Source of the DNA: Melioribacteraceae bacterium
Lineage (GTDB): Bacteria > Bacteroidota > Ignavibacteria > Ignavibacteriales > Melioribacteraceae
Direction of reading: 5' to 3'
Assembly: GCA_023230485.1 (NCBI GenBank)
Contig: JALNXG010000005.1
Location: 28,333-92,332, forward strand
Length of the DNA: 64,000 nucleotides
How positions within the stretch are numbered: the first letter of the stretch is position 1; every line of letters begins with the position of its first letter. The notes beneath the pieces were generated by a model. That model worked only from the letters and a program-made list of their open reading frames with translations, had not been told where the DNA came from and did not search any database. Positions 28,478 to 36,510 of this stretch are shown here, piece after piece. The translations under genes and the position numbers were made by a program.

Positions 28478-29741
28478 TTTATTTATAGTTAACCGAAGAG
28501 AATTTATAAAAAAGGTTTCGTTGATTGGCGGAAGTGCCGCCGCATTAGCATCAATGCCTTGGCTTAAGGTATTAGCCGAAAGCGATACTAAATCACCGAG
28601 TGATAAGGTTCGTTTAGCTCTTATTGGAATGGGAGACAGGGGAAAACTTTTAACTCAACATATTGAATCATTTTCATCAATAATTAATGCTGAATTAGTT
28701 GCTATATGTGATGATTATGAGCCTAACTTAAAAGCCGGCATAGAATTAACAAAAGGGAAAGCAAAGACCTTTACTGATTACCGAAAGCTATTAGAAGAAA
28801 AAAATATAGACGCAATAATAATTGCTACTCCACTTCACGAACATGCTCACATGACGATTGAATCATTTAATAGCGGAAGGCATGTCTTTTGCGAAAAAGC
28901 AATGGCTCGTACAATGGACGATACGAAACTGATGTATGATGCTCATCGTTCATCGGGTAAGATTTTACAAGTCGGTCATCAACGAATGTTCAACCCTGTT
29001 TATTTGGATGCAGTTAAGAAAATCCATGCCGGGGATATTGGACAAGTAACACAAATTAGAGCTTACTGGCATCGGAATAATGATTGGAGAAGACCCGTTC
29101 CCTCGCCTGAATTAGAAAGAAAAATTAATTGGCGGCATTACGAAGAATATTCAGCCGGATTACTAACTGAATTGGCTTCTCATCAAATTCAAGTAGCTAA
29201 CTGGATAATGAAAGAGCCACCCGTTTCTGTAATGGGTACTGGATCAATAAATTTTTGGAAAGATGGGAGAGAAGTTTATGATAATATTGCAATGATATTT
29301 TCTTATCCCGATGGGACTCAATTTATATATGACTCTGTTACAAGCAATAAACATTATGGTTGTGAAGAACAAATAATGGGTAATAAAGGAAGCATGGAAT
29401 TAGAAACAAATAAAATATTCAGTGAAAACCCTCCTCAAGCTCCGGCAATCCTTCAATTAATTAATGATATAGAAAAAGATGTATTCGATACTATCCCTAT
29501 TGGAGGTGCAAGCTGGGTGCCTGAAACTGCGGTTCAATATAAGGGTAACTTTATTTCAGAAAATTATAAAATGGATGAAGTCAAACTCCAACTCGAAGCA
29601 TTTGTAAAATATATTCGAAAAGGTAAAGCCCCTGAGATACTCTCGATTGAAGGATACAATTCTTCTATTTGGACAATGTTAGCAGAACAAGCAATTAAGT
29701 CAGGTGAGAAACTCACTCTACCTGATAAATATAAGGTGTGA
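28470..29741 (+). CDS. Second Tat-exported Gfo/Idh/MocA oxidoreductase
   Basis: 423 residues. Tat signal NRREFIKKVSLIGGSAAALA after a short N-terminal stretch. Rossmann motif LALIGMGDRGKLL. The usual EKP is EKA (HVFCEKAMAR), Lys kept. The substrate domain includes RAYWHRNNDWRRP and LASHQIQVANWIM. It is distinct from the preceding Gfo protein, so the pair may do sequential or opposite steps (oxidation, then reduction). Starts 8 bases inside the ApbE-like gene; no other good start. Periplasmic. Confidence 0.92.
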   Translation: MNDLFIVNRREFIKKVSLIGGSAAALASMPWLKVLAESDTKSPSDKVRLALIGMGDRGKLLTQHIESFSSIINAELVAICDDYEPNLKAGIELTKGKAKTFTDYRKLLEEKNIDAIIIATPLHEHAHMTIESFNSGRHVFCEKAMARTMDDTKLMYDAHRSSGKILQVGHQRMFNPVYLDAVKKIHAGDIGQVTQIRAYWHRNNDWRRPVPSPELERKINWRHYEEYSAGLLTELASHQIQVANWIMKEPPVSVMGTGSINFWKDGREVYDNIAMIFSYPDGTQFIYDSVTSNKHYGCEEQIMGNKGSMELETNKIFSENPPQAPAILQLINDIEKDVFDTIPIGGASWVPETAVQYKGNFISENYKMDEVKLQLEAFVKYIRKGKAPEILSIEGYNSSIWTMLAEQAIKSGEKLTLPDKYKV

Positions 29742-29744
29742 TCT

Positions 29745-29975
29745 ATGAAAGATATTATTATTGAAAGGAAATTTTTTATACGCGAATTATGGATTCTGTT
29801 GATTTTATTTATTGCCGTGAATTTAGTTAATGTATATTCTATCATTAATTATGATGCTTCTTGGTACGAGTTAATTTCACAGCTTCATGTTGTTCTCATT
29901 ATTACTATTCTATTATATTTTCTGATTGGTGTTTTTAGGTTATTCTTTTTTTTAATCCAAAGGGCAATAAAATGA
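29745..29975 (+). CDS. Small two-helix membrane protein, function unknown
   Basis: 76 residues with two hydrophobic helices (about 15-33 and 48-70) and a basic C-terminal tail (QRAIK). It starts 3 bases after the preceding stop and its own end overlaps the next ATG by 4 (ATGA), so it is embedded in the operon and very probably translated. I do not recognise the family. It might anchor a complex or pass electrons from the periplasmic oxidoreductases, but no haem or flavin motif is visible. Confidence 0.7.
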   Translation: MKDIIIERKFFIRELWILLILFIAVNLVNVYSIINYDASWYELISQLHVVLIITILLYFLIGVFRLFFFLIQRAIK

Positions 29976-31132
29976 AAAAATACTTTTTATTATTTTTTAT
30001 CATTCTATTTTTCAATTCCGTGATTGAAGCTTCAAATGTTGGGAAAAAATTTCCATCGGAAAGAAAAACCTGGACTGATTCTGAAACGGGATTTGAAATT
30101 ACGCAGTGGACGAATAACACAGCTAAAAGTTGGCATCTCTATTTTAATATAGAGTCATTCATGGATAATAACCATGCAATAATTTTTTCTGAAAGAGAGG
30201 GGAATAAAAATCTTTTTATTCTCGAATTTACTACGGGAGAATTAACTCAGATAACAGATGAAGATAGTATCCAAGGAGCTGTGTGGCATCTGCCACAGTA
30301 TAATAAACTGTATTACATGCTAAATGATAACACATTAAAATCAATAGATACTAAAACATACGACACTAAAGCAATAAAAAAATTTGATGTTCCAATAAGT
30401 TCGTTTACTGTTACATCTGACGATAAATGGTTTGTCTTCTCTTCCGAAAAAATTTATGAGAATAATTCAAATAAATCAATTGGTCCTTTTTTTATTTATA
30501 AGTATGGCTTTGATTCAAAAGAATTAGTTCAGATAACACCCGGATACGGTTTTGTTATCGGACATTTACAGGCTTCGCCCACTGACCCGGATTTAGTTAG
30601 TTTTTGTTGGCAGCACTTAATCAATAAAGATAACGGCACTCAGGGTGATACACCTCAACGGATATGGCAGGTTAATATTAAAGAGAGCGAAGTAAAACCA
30701 ATTGCTCTTCAAGAAACCGGACTTCATCGTACACACGAATTTTGGTTTTATGATGGTAGTAAAATCGGTTATTCCGCTCGTTATACGTGGGGTAAAAATA
30801 AAGGGAAACAATTTATAGGTTTCTGTAACCCTGATGGTTCCGAAAATATAATGATGTCTGCTCCTGTTGGACCAGCTCATTCGCAAATGTACAAAGATAA
30901 CGTCCACTGGGTTTCTGATCTTTTTGATGGTAGTGTCCTTGTGCTTTTTTCTATTCAAAATGGTCAAATTGAAAAATCAGAACGTTTATTCAAACACGAT
31001 TCGAGCTGGAAAGGACAACCTTCACATCCTCATCCACACTTTAGTCCTGATGGTGATAGAATTTTATTCAGTACAGATAAAACCGGAATACCGCAGGTTT
31101 ATTCAGTTAAAATTAATTTAAACGGTAAGTAG
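29972..31132 (+). CDS. Oligogalacturonate lyase-like protein (PL22)
   Basis: 386 residues with signal peptide (about 1-20). Seven-bladed beta-propeller pattern as in oligogalacturonide lyases: KTWTDSETGFEITQWTN at the N-terminus, LHRTHEFWFYDGSKIGYSAR, the HPHPHFSPDGDRILFSTDKTG block near the end, with His residues suited to the Mn2+ site. PL22 splits digalacturonate or unsaturated oligogalacturonates into 5-keto-4-deoxyuronate. The classic enzyme is cytoplasmic; this one is exported. Overlaps the small membrane gene by 4 bases. Confidence 0.88.
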   Translation: MKKYFLLFFIILFFNSVIEASNVGKKFPSERKTWTDSETGFEITQWTNNTAKSWHLYFNIESFMDNNHAIIFSEREGNKNLFILEFTTGELTQITDEDSIQGAVWHLPQYNKLYYMLNDNTLKSIDTKTYDTKAIKKFDVPISSFTVTSDDKWFVFSSEKIYENNSNKSIGPFFIYKYGFDSKELVQITPGYGFVIGHLQASPTDPDLVSFCWQHLINKDNGTQGDTPQRIWQVNIKESEVKPIALQETGLHRTHEFWFYDGSKIGYSARYTWGKNKGKQFIGFCNPDGSENIMMSAPVGPAHSQMYKDNVHWVSDLFDGSVLVLFSIQNGQIEKSERLFKHDSSWKGQPSHPHPHFSPDGDRILFSTDKTGIPQVYSVKINLNGK

Positions 31133-31134
31133 GT

Positions 31135-32592
31135 ATGAAAAAATTATTATTTATTCTTTTTTTTCAAGTTTCCATAGTATTCGGACAATCTGTTGATAAG
31201 TTTTTTCATAGTATTGATGACTTTGGTGCTAAAGGAGATGGAGTAACATTAAATACTATTGCTATTCAGAATGCTATTGATAAATGCAGTGAAAACGGCG
31301 GCACCGTTATTATCCCTAAAGGAATATATCTTACCGGCTCATTAGAACTAAAAAGCAATACAGATATCTATTTAATGAATGGTGCACTCCTTCTCGGAAG
31401 CACTCAATTAAAAGATTATAAAGAATTTCTTCCGCAACTAAAATCGTATAACGACTCATTTTTAAGGTATAGTATTTTCTATGCAGAAAGAGTTTCAAAT
31501 ATTTCAATACGAGGCGAAGGAACAATTGATGGGCAAGGCGAATCTTTCAAGGTAACAACAAAAGAGAAACCTGAACGATATAAAAACCGCCCTTATATAA
31601 TTAGATTCGTCGAATGTAGTAAGATAAAAATTGAAGGAATAAGGCTTCAGAATTCGGCTATGTGGATGCAGCAGTACCTTGGATGTAAAGATGTCACGGT
31701 AAAAGGCATTTCAGTTTTTAATCATGCTAATCCTAATAATGATATGATTGATATTGATGGATGCAGTAATTTTATAATGTCTGATTGCTTCGGCGATAGT
31801 GATGATGATGCGATTACAATAAAAAGCACTTCTCCTTATGTATCTGAGAATATAACAATTACAAATTGTGTTGTCAGTTCACATTGCAATGCTTTTAAAT
31901 TAGGAACAGAATCAACAGGTGGTTTCAGAAATATAACCGTATCAAATATTGTTATTAAACCGTCATCTGTAAAAACAACAATTTATGGAACACCAGGTGG
32001 TATTAGCGGAATTACTCTCGGAGCAGTCGATGGAGGTCCATTAGAAAATATTACAATTTCAAATATTGTTATCGAAGGTGTCCAAGTTCCATTTTATTTG
32101 AGACTTGGAAATCGTGGAAGAAAATACACTCCTGATGCACCACAACCAGGTATTTCAACTTTTAAAAATGTTTTTCTAAGTAATATAATTGCAACTAAAT
32201 TAGCTTCCAATATTGGGGCATCAATCACAGGAGTACCTGATAATTATATTGAGAATGTTACATTAAGCAATATATATGTAGAATATCCGGGTGGTGGAAA
32301 CGAAGATGATGCGTCTAAAAAACTAGATGAATTAATTGACCATTATCCTGAAAGTACAATGTGGGAAACGCTGCCTGCTTACGGCGTTTTTATTAGACAT
32401 GCTAAAAACATTACAATGAATAATGTCCGATTCAATATCATTGAGAAGGATATGCGTCCGGCTATTATATTAGATGATGTAGAGGGAATTACAATAAATG
32501 ATTTTGAGACAAATAGCTTAGACGAAAAAATAAAAATAGAAAATAGTAGATTCTTAAAAGGAAATTTTTTTATTAATGGAACAGAAAAATAA
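31135..32592 (+). CDS. GH28-family polygalacturonase-like hydrolase
   Basis: 485 residues with signal peptide (about 1-18). Right-handed beta-helix of GH28: N-terminal DDFGAKGDGVTLNTIAIQNA, IRGEGTIDGQG, then the catalytic blocks NNDMIDIDG and GDSDDDAITIKS (paired Asp), SSHCNAFKLGTES (position of the usual GHG) and a downstream RLGNRG. GH28 hydrolyses alpha-1,4-galacturonan or rhamnogalacturonan, often from the non-reducing end in this subtype. Start 2 bases after the PL22-like stop; end overlaps the next start (TAATG). Confidence 0.92.
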   Translation: MKKLLFILFFQVSIVFGQSVDKFFHSIDDFGAKGDGVTLNTIAIQNAIDKCSENGGTVIIPKGIYLTGSLELKSNTDIYLMNGALLLGSTQLKDYKEFLPQLKSYNDSFLRYSIFYAERVSNISIRGEGTIDGQGESFKVTTKEKPERYKNRPYIIRFVECSKIKIEGIRLQNSAMWMQQYLGCKDVTVKGISVFNHANPNNDMIDIDGCSNFIMSDCFGDSDDDAITIKSTSPYVSENITITNCVVSSHCNAFKLGTESTGGFRNITVSNIVIKPSSVKTTIYGTPGGISGITLGAVDGGPLENITISNIVIEGVQVPFYLRLGNRGRKYTPDAPQPGISTFKNVFLSNIIATKLASNIGASITGVPDNYIENVTLSNIYVEYPGGGNEDDASKKLDELIDHYPESTMWETLPAYGVFIRHAKNITMNNVRFNIIEKDMRPAIILDDVEGITINDFETNSLDEKIKIENSRFLKGNFFINGTEK

Positions 32593-33905
32593 TGCTAACA
32601 ATTGCACTGCTATTACTTTTAGTAATTTTTATTCTTGTGGCGGTATCGAAGTTTAATCTGCACCCATTCCTTGCTTTGATAATTGCTGCGATAGTTATGG
32701 GTCTATCAAGCGGAATGGACTCATCCTTAGTAATAAAAGGATTGACTGAAGGATTCGGAGGGATACTTACAGGTATCGGAATCGTAATTGCATTTGGTAC
32801 TATCATTGGTGCTTTCTTAGAAAAAAGCGGTGGTGCTAGGTCTATTGCTAATTTTGTCCTTTCCAAAATCGGGGACAAAAATTCTCCTTTAGCAATGAGC
32901 ATAACAGGATTTATTGTTTCTATTCCCGTATTCTGCGATTCGGGTTTTGTGATTCTTGCCTCGCTTAATAAAGCTATTGCAAAAAAAACAGGTATATCAT
33001 TAGTTACGCTAGCAGTTGCATTATCCACTGGATTATATGCAACTCATGTATTCGTTCCACCCACACCCGGACCATTAGCTGCGGCTGCTACATTGAACGC
33101 AGATATAGGTCTTGTAATTTTATTTGGATTGCTTGTTGCAATTCCTGCTGCATTGGTTGGTCTTTTTTGGGCAAAATATTATTGTAAGGATTTAATTGTA
33201 GATTTTGAGTCTATCCCAGAGATTAAACAAACTCTTCCATCTCCATTTCTTTCGTTTATTCCATTACTAATTCCGTTGTTTCTAATTTCATTAAAATCAA
33301 TCAGTGAACTTCCAGCACTACCTTTTGGCAGTGGTGGATTCAAAAGCTTTTTTGTCTTTGCAGGGAATCCTGTAACTGCATTATTAATAGGTGTTTTTCT
33401 TGCATTCTTTTTGATTCGTGGTGTAGATAGTAAAACAAGTTTGAAATGGGTTTCGGACGCATTAAAAGATGCAGGTACCATAATTTTAATTACAGGTGCT
33501 GGCGGTGCATTCGGAAATATACTAAGAGTGATAAATATCGGCGATACTATTAATGGTCTATTTGCCGGTGCACAGTACGGAATCTTTTTACCGTTTATTA
33601 TCGCTGCTGTATTAAAATCAGCTCAAGGTTCATCCACTGTTGCTATAATAACTACAGCAGCAATTGTAGCTCCATTGATGGATGGCATGGGTTTTTCTTC
33701 TGAAATTGGTAAAGCACTTTTAGTACTTTCAATTTCGGCAGGTGCAATGACTGTTTCGCATCTTAATGACAGCTTCTTTTGGGTAGTAACTCAATTCTCA
33801 AATATAGATACTAAAACAGGTCTAAAATCCCATACAGTTGCAACGTTTTTGCAAGGGATAGCAAGTATTACATTTTTATATTGTTTAAGTCTTATTCTAT
33901 TATAA
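32592..33905 (+). CDS. GntP-family permease (gluconate/sugar acid:H+ symporter)
   Basis: 437 residues, about 12 membrane segments. Family motifs IPVFCDSGFVIL and ATHVFVPPTPGPLAAAATL are clear. GntP carriers import gluconate, idonate and related aldonic acids at the inner membrane. It begins on the last base of the GH28 stop codon. A carrier for aldonate in a pectin operon fits either import of external aldonates made by periplasmic oxidation or of keto-deoxy acids; the substrate is not determined by sequence. Confidence 0.93.
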   Translation: MLTIALLLLLVIFILVAVSKFNLHPFLALIIAAIVMGLSSGMDSSLVIKGLTEGFGGILTGIGIVIAFGTIIGAFLEKSGGARSIANFVLSKIGDKNSPLAMSITGFIVSIPVFCDSGFVILASLNKAIAKKTGISLVTLAVALSTGLYATHVFVPPTPGPLAAAATLNADIGLVILFGLLVAIPAALVGLFWAKYYCKDLIVDFESIPEIKQTLPSPFLSFIPLLIPLFLISLKSISELPALPFGSGGFKSFFVFAGNPVTALLIGVFLAFFLIRGVDSKTSLKWVSDALKDAGTIILITGAGGAFGNILRVINIGDTINGLFAGAQYGIFLPFIIAAVLKSAQGSSTVAIITTAAIVAPLMDGMGFSSEIGKALLVLSISAGAMTVSHLNDSFFWVVTQFSNIDTKTGLKSHTVATFLQGIASITFLYCLSLILL

Positions 33906-33966
33906 ATAAGAAAAATATACATTAGTATTGAATTAGATGAATAAATTTACGATTTTTATTTATCGA

Positions 33967-33986
33967 TTAAGTAATCGTTTATATAG
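33967..33986. promoter_or_regulatory. Candidate LacI-type operator before the uronate operon
   Basis: TTAAGTAATCGTTTATATAG; half-sites TTAAGTAATC and CTATATAAAC around a CG centre. The left half is nearly identical to that of the 9148 site. It lies 38 bp before the ATG at 34024. Confidence 0.5.
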
Positions 33987-34023
33987 ATGTTAAAATAAAC
34001 TTTTTGATAATAATGAGGTGTCT

Positions 34024-35292
34024 ATGCCCGAAGTACAGCAAAAAGTAGGTCGTTATAGGTGGACTATTGTAGCGATGATTTTTCTGGCTACAACTATTAA
34101 TTATATCGATAGGCAGGTGATTGGTATTCTAGCACCTGTACTCGAGAAAGAGATTGGATGGAACGAAATCCAATATGGATATATAGTTACTGCATTTCAA
34201 GCCGCCTATGCAATTGGCTTGGTAGTTATTGGTCGTGTTATTGATAAGATTGGTACAAAATGGGGGTACGCTATTTCTATTTTTGGATGGAGCTTTGCAG
34301 CAATGGGGCATGCGTTTGCAAAATCTATTATGGGATTTGCTACGGCACGTTTTTCATTAGGTCTATTTGAAGCAGGTAACTTTCCCGCTGCTATAAAAAC
34401 AGTAGCAGAATGGTTCCCTAAAAAAGAGAGAGCTTTAGCTACCGGAATTTTTAATGCCGGCTCAAATGTAGGCGCAGTTATCGCTCCCTTATTAGTTCCA
34501 TGGATCACTCTTACATGGGGTTGGCAGGAAGCATTTGTTTTTACAGGCGGAATAGGGTTTATATGGCTTGTTGCTTGGTGGTTCATGTATGAAAGACCGG
34601 AAGCACATAAAAAATTATCTAAAGCAGAATTGGCATTTATTCAATCTGATCCACCGGATCCTCCGGGGAAAGTGCCTTGGCTGGAATTAATGAAACACCG
34701 CCAAACTTGGGCTTTTGCAATCGGTAAGTTTATGACTGATCCAATTTGGTGGTTTTATCTTTATTGGGTACCTAAATTTTTATATAAAGAATATGGACTT
34801 ACGCTAGATAAAATCGGTCTTCCTTTAATTATAATTTATGTTATGGCAGATGTCGGCAGTATCGGCGGCGGCTGGCTTTCATCATTCTTTATTAAAAGAG
34901 GCTGGTCCGTTAATAAAGGTAGGAAAATGGCAATGTTAATCTGCGCACTTTTTATCGTCCCAATTATTTTTGCCGCTCACGCTTCTGAATTATGGATAGC
35001 TGTTCTTTTATTAAGTATGGCAACAGCGGGTCATCAAGGATGGTCAGCCAATATTTTTACAACTGCATCAGATATGTTCCCTCGTAAAGCTGTCGGTTCT
35101 GTTGTTGGATTTGGTGGTATGGCAGGTGCTATCGGAGGTATGTTAATAGCCACTGCAGCAGGATTTATTTTGCAATTTACAGGAAGCTATACATATCTAT
35201 TTATTTTCTCGGGCACTTCTTATCTTGTTGCTCTTGCAATATTCCAGTTTTTAGCTCCTAATTTAGAGCAAATTCATATTAAGGTTGACTAA
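34024..35292 (+). CDS. MFS transporter of the anion:cation symporter family, hexuronate (ExuT-like)
   Basis: 422 residues, 12 membrane helices. Motif ATTINYIDRQVIGILAP in helix 1 and GLFEAGNFPAAIKTVAEWFP in helix 4 are typical of ExuT/GudP/DgoT carriers. Start: GTG 34018 is in frame, but GAGG (34015-34018) is spaced for ATG 34024. It should bring galacturonate/glucuronate into the cytoplasm by proton symport, feeding UxaC encoded two genes on. First gene of a five-gene operon behind an operator-like site. Confidence 0.93.
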   Translation: MPEVQQKVGRYRWTIVAMIFLATTINYIDRQVIGILAPVLEKEIGWNEIQYGYIVTAFQAAYAIGLVVIGRVIDKIGTKWGYAISIFGWSFAAMGHAFAKSIMGFATARFSLGLFEAGNFPAAIKTVAEWFPKKERALATGIFNAGSNVGAVIAPLLVPWITLTWGWQEAFVFTGGIGFIWLVAWWFMYERPEAHKKLSKAELAFIQSDPPDPPGKVPWLELMKHRQTWAFAIGKFMTDPIWWFYLYWVPKFLYKEYGLTLDKIGLPLIIIYVMADVGSIGGGWLSSFFIKRGWSVNKGRKMAMLICALFIVPIIFAAHASELWIAVLLLSMATAGHQGWSANIFTTASDMFPRKAVGSVVGFGGMAGAIGGMLIATAAGFILQFTGSYTYLFIFSGTSYLVALAIFQFLAPNLEQIHIKVD

Positions 35293-35293
35293 A

Positions 35294-36502
35294 ATGAAAT
35301 CGAAGATTTTTATTTTGACATTTTTTATTTCATTCTTGCTTTCTGCTCAAGTAAAAGTGGAATTAATAAATAAATCTGAATTTGATAAAATCGATGAATG
35401 TGTGTGCCTCCCATTATCGAAAATAACCGAAAGAGAAAGTTCGCTTTCTCTTTCGGTATTTAAACTATTTGATGGCGATAAGGAAATTCCATATCAACTA
35501 TCAGATAATAAAATAATTTTCATTATCGATATTCCTGCTAAATCAAAAAAGAATATTGTAATAAAAGCATATACAGGCAATGATCCAATACAATATAAAA
35601 ATAGAACTTATGCCGAGCTGTCTCCCAAAAAAGGGGGAGTTTACTTTGATGGAAAATTCCGAGGTTCAGAATTTGAAAATGTTTCTCGATATAAAGTACC
35701 TGCAATTCATAAAGACCACGACGCACTTTTCAAATATGAAGGTCCCGGTTGGGAATCGGAATTAGTAGGGTATCGCTTTTATCTTGATTGGCGTAATGCA
35801 ACTGACATATTCGGGAAAAAGATTTATGAACTACTTTTGAAAAATGTCGGTACTCATGATACAGTTGCGGCTGATGATTCATATCATAATATGCAAGATT
35901 GGGGAATGGATATTTTTAAAGTTGGAAGTTCACTTGGCATCGGTTCAATAGGAATGTGGGCTGATAATAAAGTCAATATGGTTTCTAAAACAGATAGTGT
36001 AATTTTTCAATTAAATGAAAATGGACCTATTCGTTCCACAATAGAAACAAATTATTTCGGTTGGTTAGTTAATAGTAAGAAATATGACCTTAGTGCAAAA
36101 CTTTCAATAAATGCTGGAAGCCGATTAACGAAATGCGACCTGAAAATTGAGAACGCTGAAAATATAGTTACCGGTTTAGCTAAGTACGAAGGTACAAGTT
36201 ATGTAGAAAGCAAATGCAATGGGGATTGGCAATATATCTCTGTTTTTGGCAAGCAGTCATTAAATAATGATAATATGGGCATTGCTCTCTTCTACAATAA
36301 GAAATCATTAATGGAATTATCAGAAGATAATTTAAGCTATTTAGTAAAACTAAAACCAGATGATGGAAAAGTTACTTATTACTTCGCAGCGGCATGGGAA
36401 CTTGAACCAAAACCATTATCGACCGAAAAAGAATTTATAAATTACTTAGATAGTGAGCTGAATGTTTTAAATAACCCGATTACTGTTGAAATTAAAGATT
36501 AA
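35294..36502 (+). CDS. Secreted DUF4861 protein
   Basis: 402 residues from ATG 35294, directly after the MFS stop (TTG 35285 in frame is less likely). Signal peptide (about 1-18, ending SAQ). The core with GPGWESELVGYRFYLDWRNA, NMQDWGMDIFKVG and the C-terminal beta-rich region identify DUF4861, a domain often encoded beside pectin-degrading genes in Bacteroidota and whose reaction I cannot state with certainty. Likely periplasmic and active on uronate oligosaccharides. A perfect 14-bp hairpin lies within codons about 45-55. Confidence 0.85.
   Translation: MKSKIFILTFFISFLLSAQVKVELINKSEFDKIDECVCLPLSKITERESSLSLSVFKLFDGDKEIPYQLSDNKIIFIIDIPAKSKKNIVIKAYTGNDPIQYKNRTYAELSPKKGGVYFDGKFRGSEFENVSRYKVPAIHKDHDALFKYEGPGWESELVGYRFYLDWRNATDIFGKKIYELLLKNVGTHDTVAADDSYHNMQDWGMDIFKVGSSLGIGSIGMWADNKVNMVSKTDSVIFQLNENGPIRSTIETNYFGWLVNSKKYDLSAKLSINAGSRLTKCDLKIENAENIVTGLAKYEGTSYVESKCNGDWQYISVFGKQSLNNDNMGIALFYNKKSLMELSEDNLSYLVKLKPDDGKVTYYFAAAWELEPKPLSTEKEFINYLDSELNVLNNPITVEIKD
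35426..35457 (+). repeat. Perfect inverted repeat with TTCG loop inside the DUF4861 gene
   Basis: A 14-bp perfect stem (35426-35439 with 35444-35457) closed by TTCG, the tetraloop that gives very stable RNA hairpins (stem closes G-TTCG-C). It encodes TERESSLSLSVF in the reading frame. There is no T-run, so it is not a simple terminator. It could slow ribosomes, protect or process the mRNA between the transporter and enzyme genes. Confidence 0.75.
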
Positions 36503-36510
36503 GGATAATT

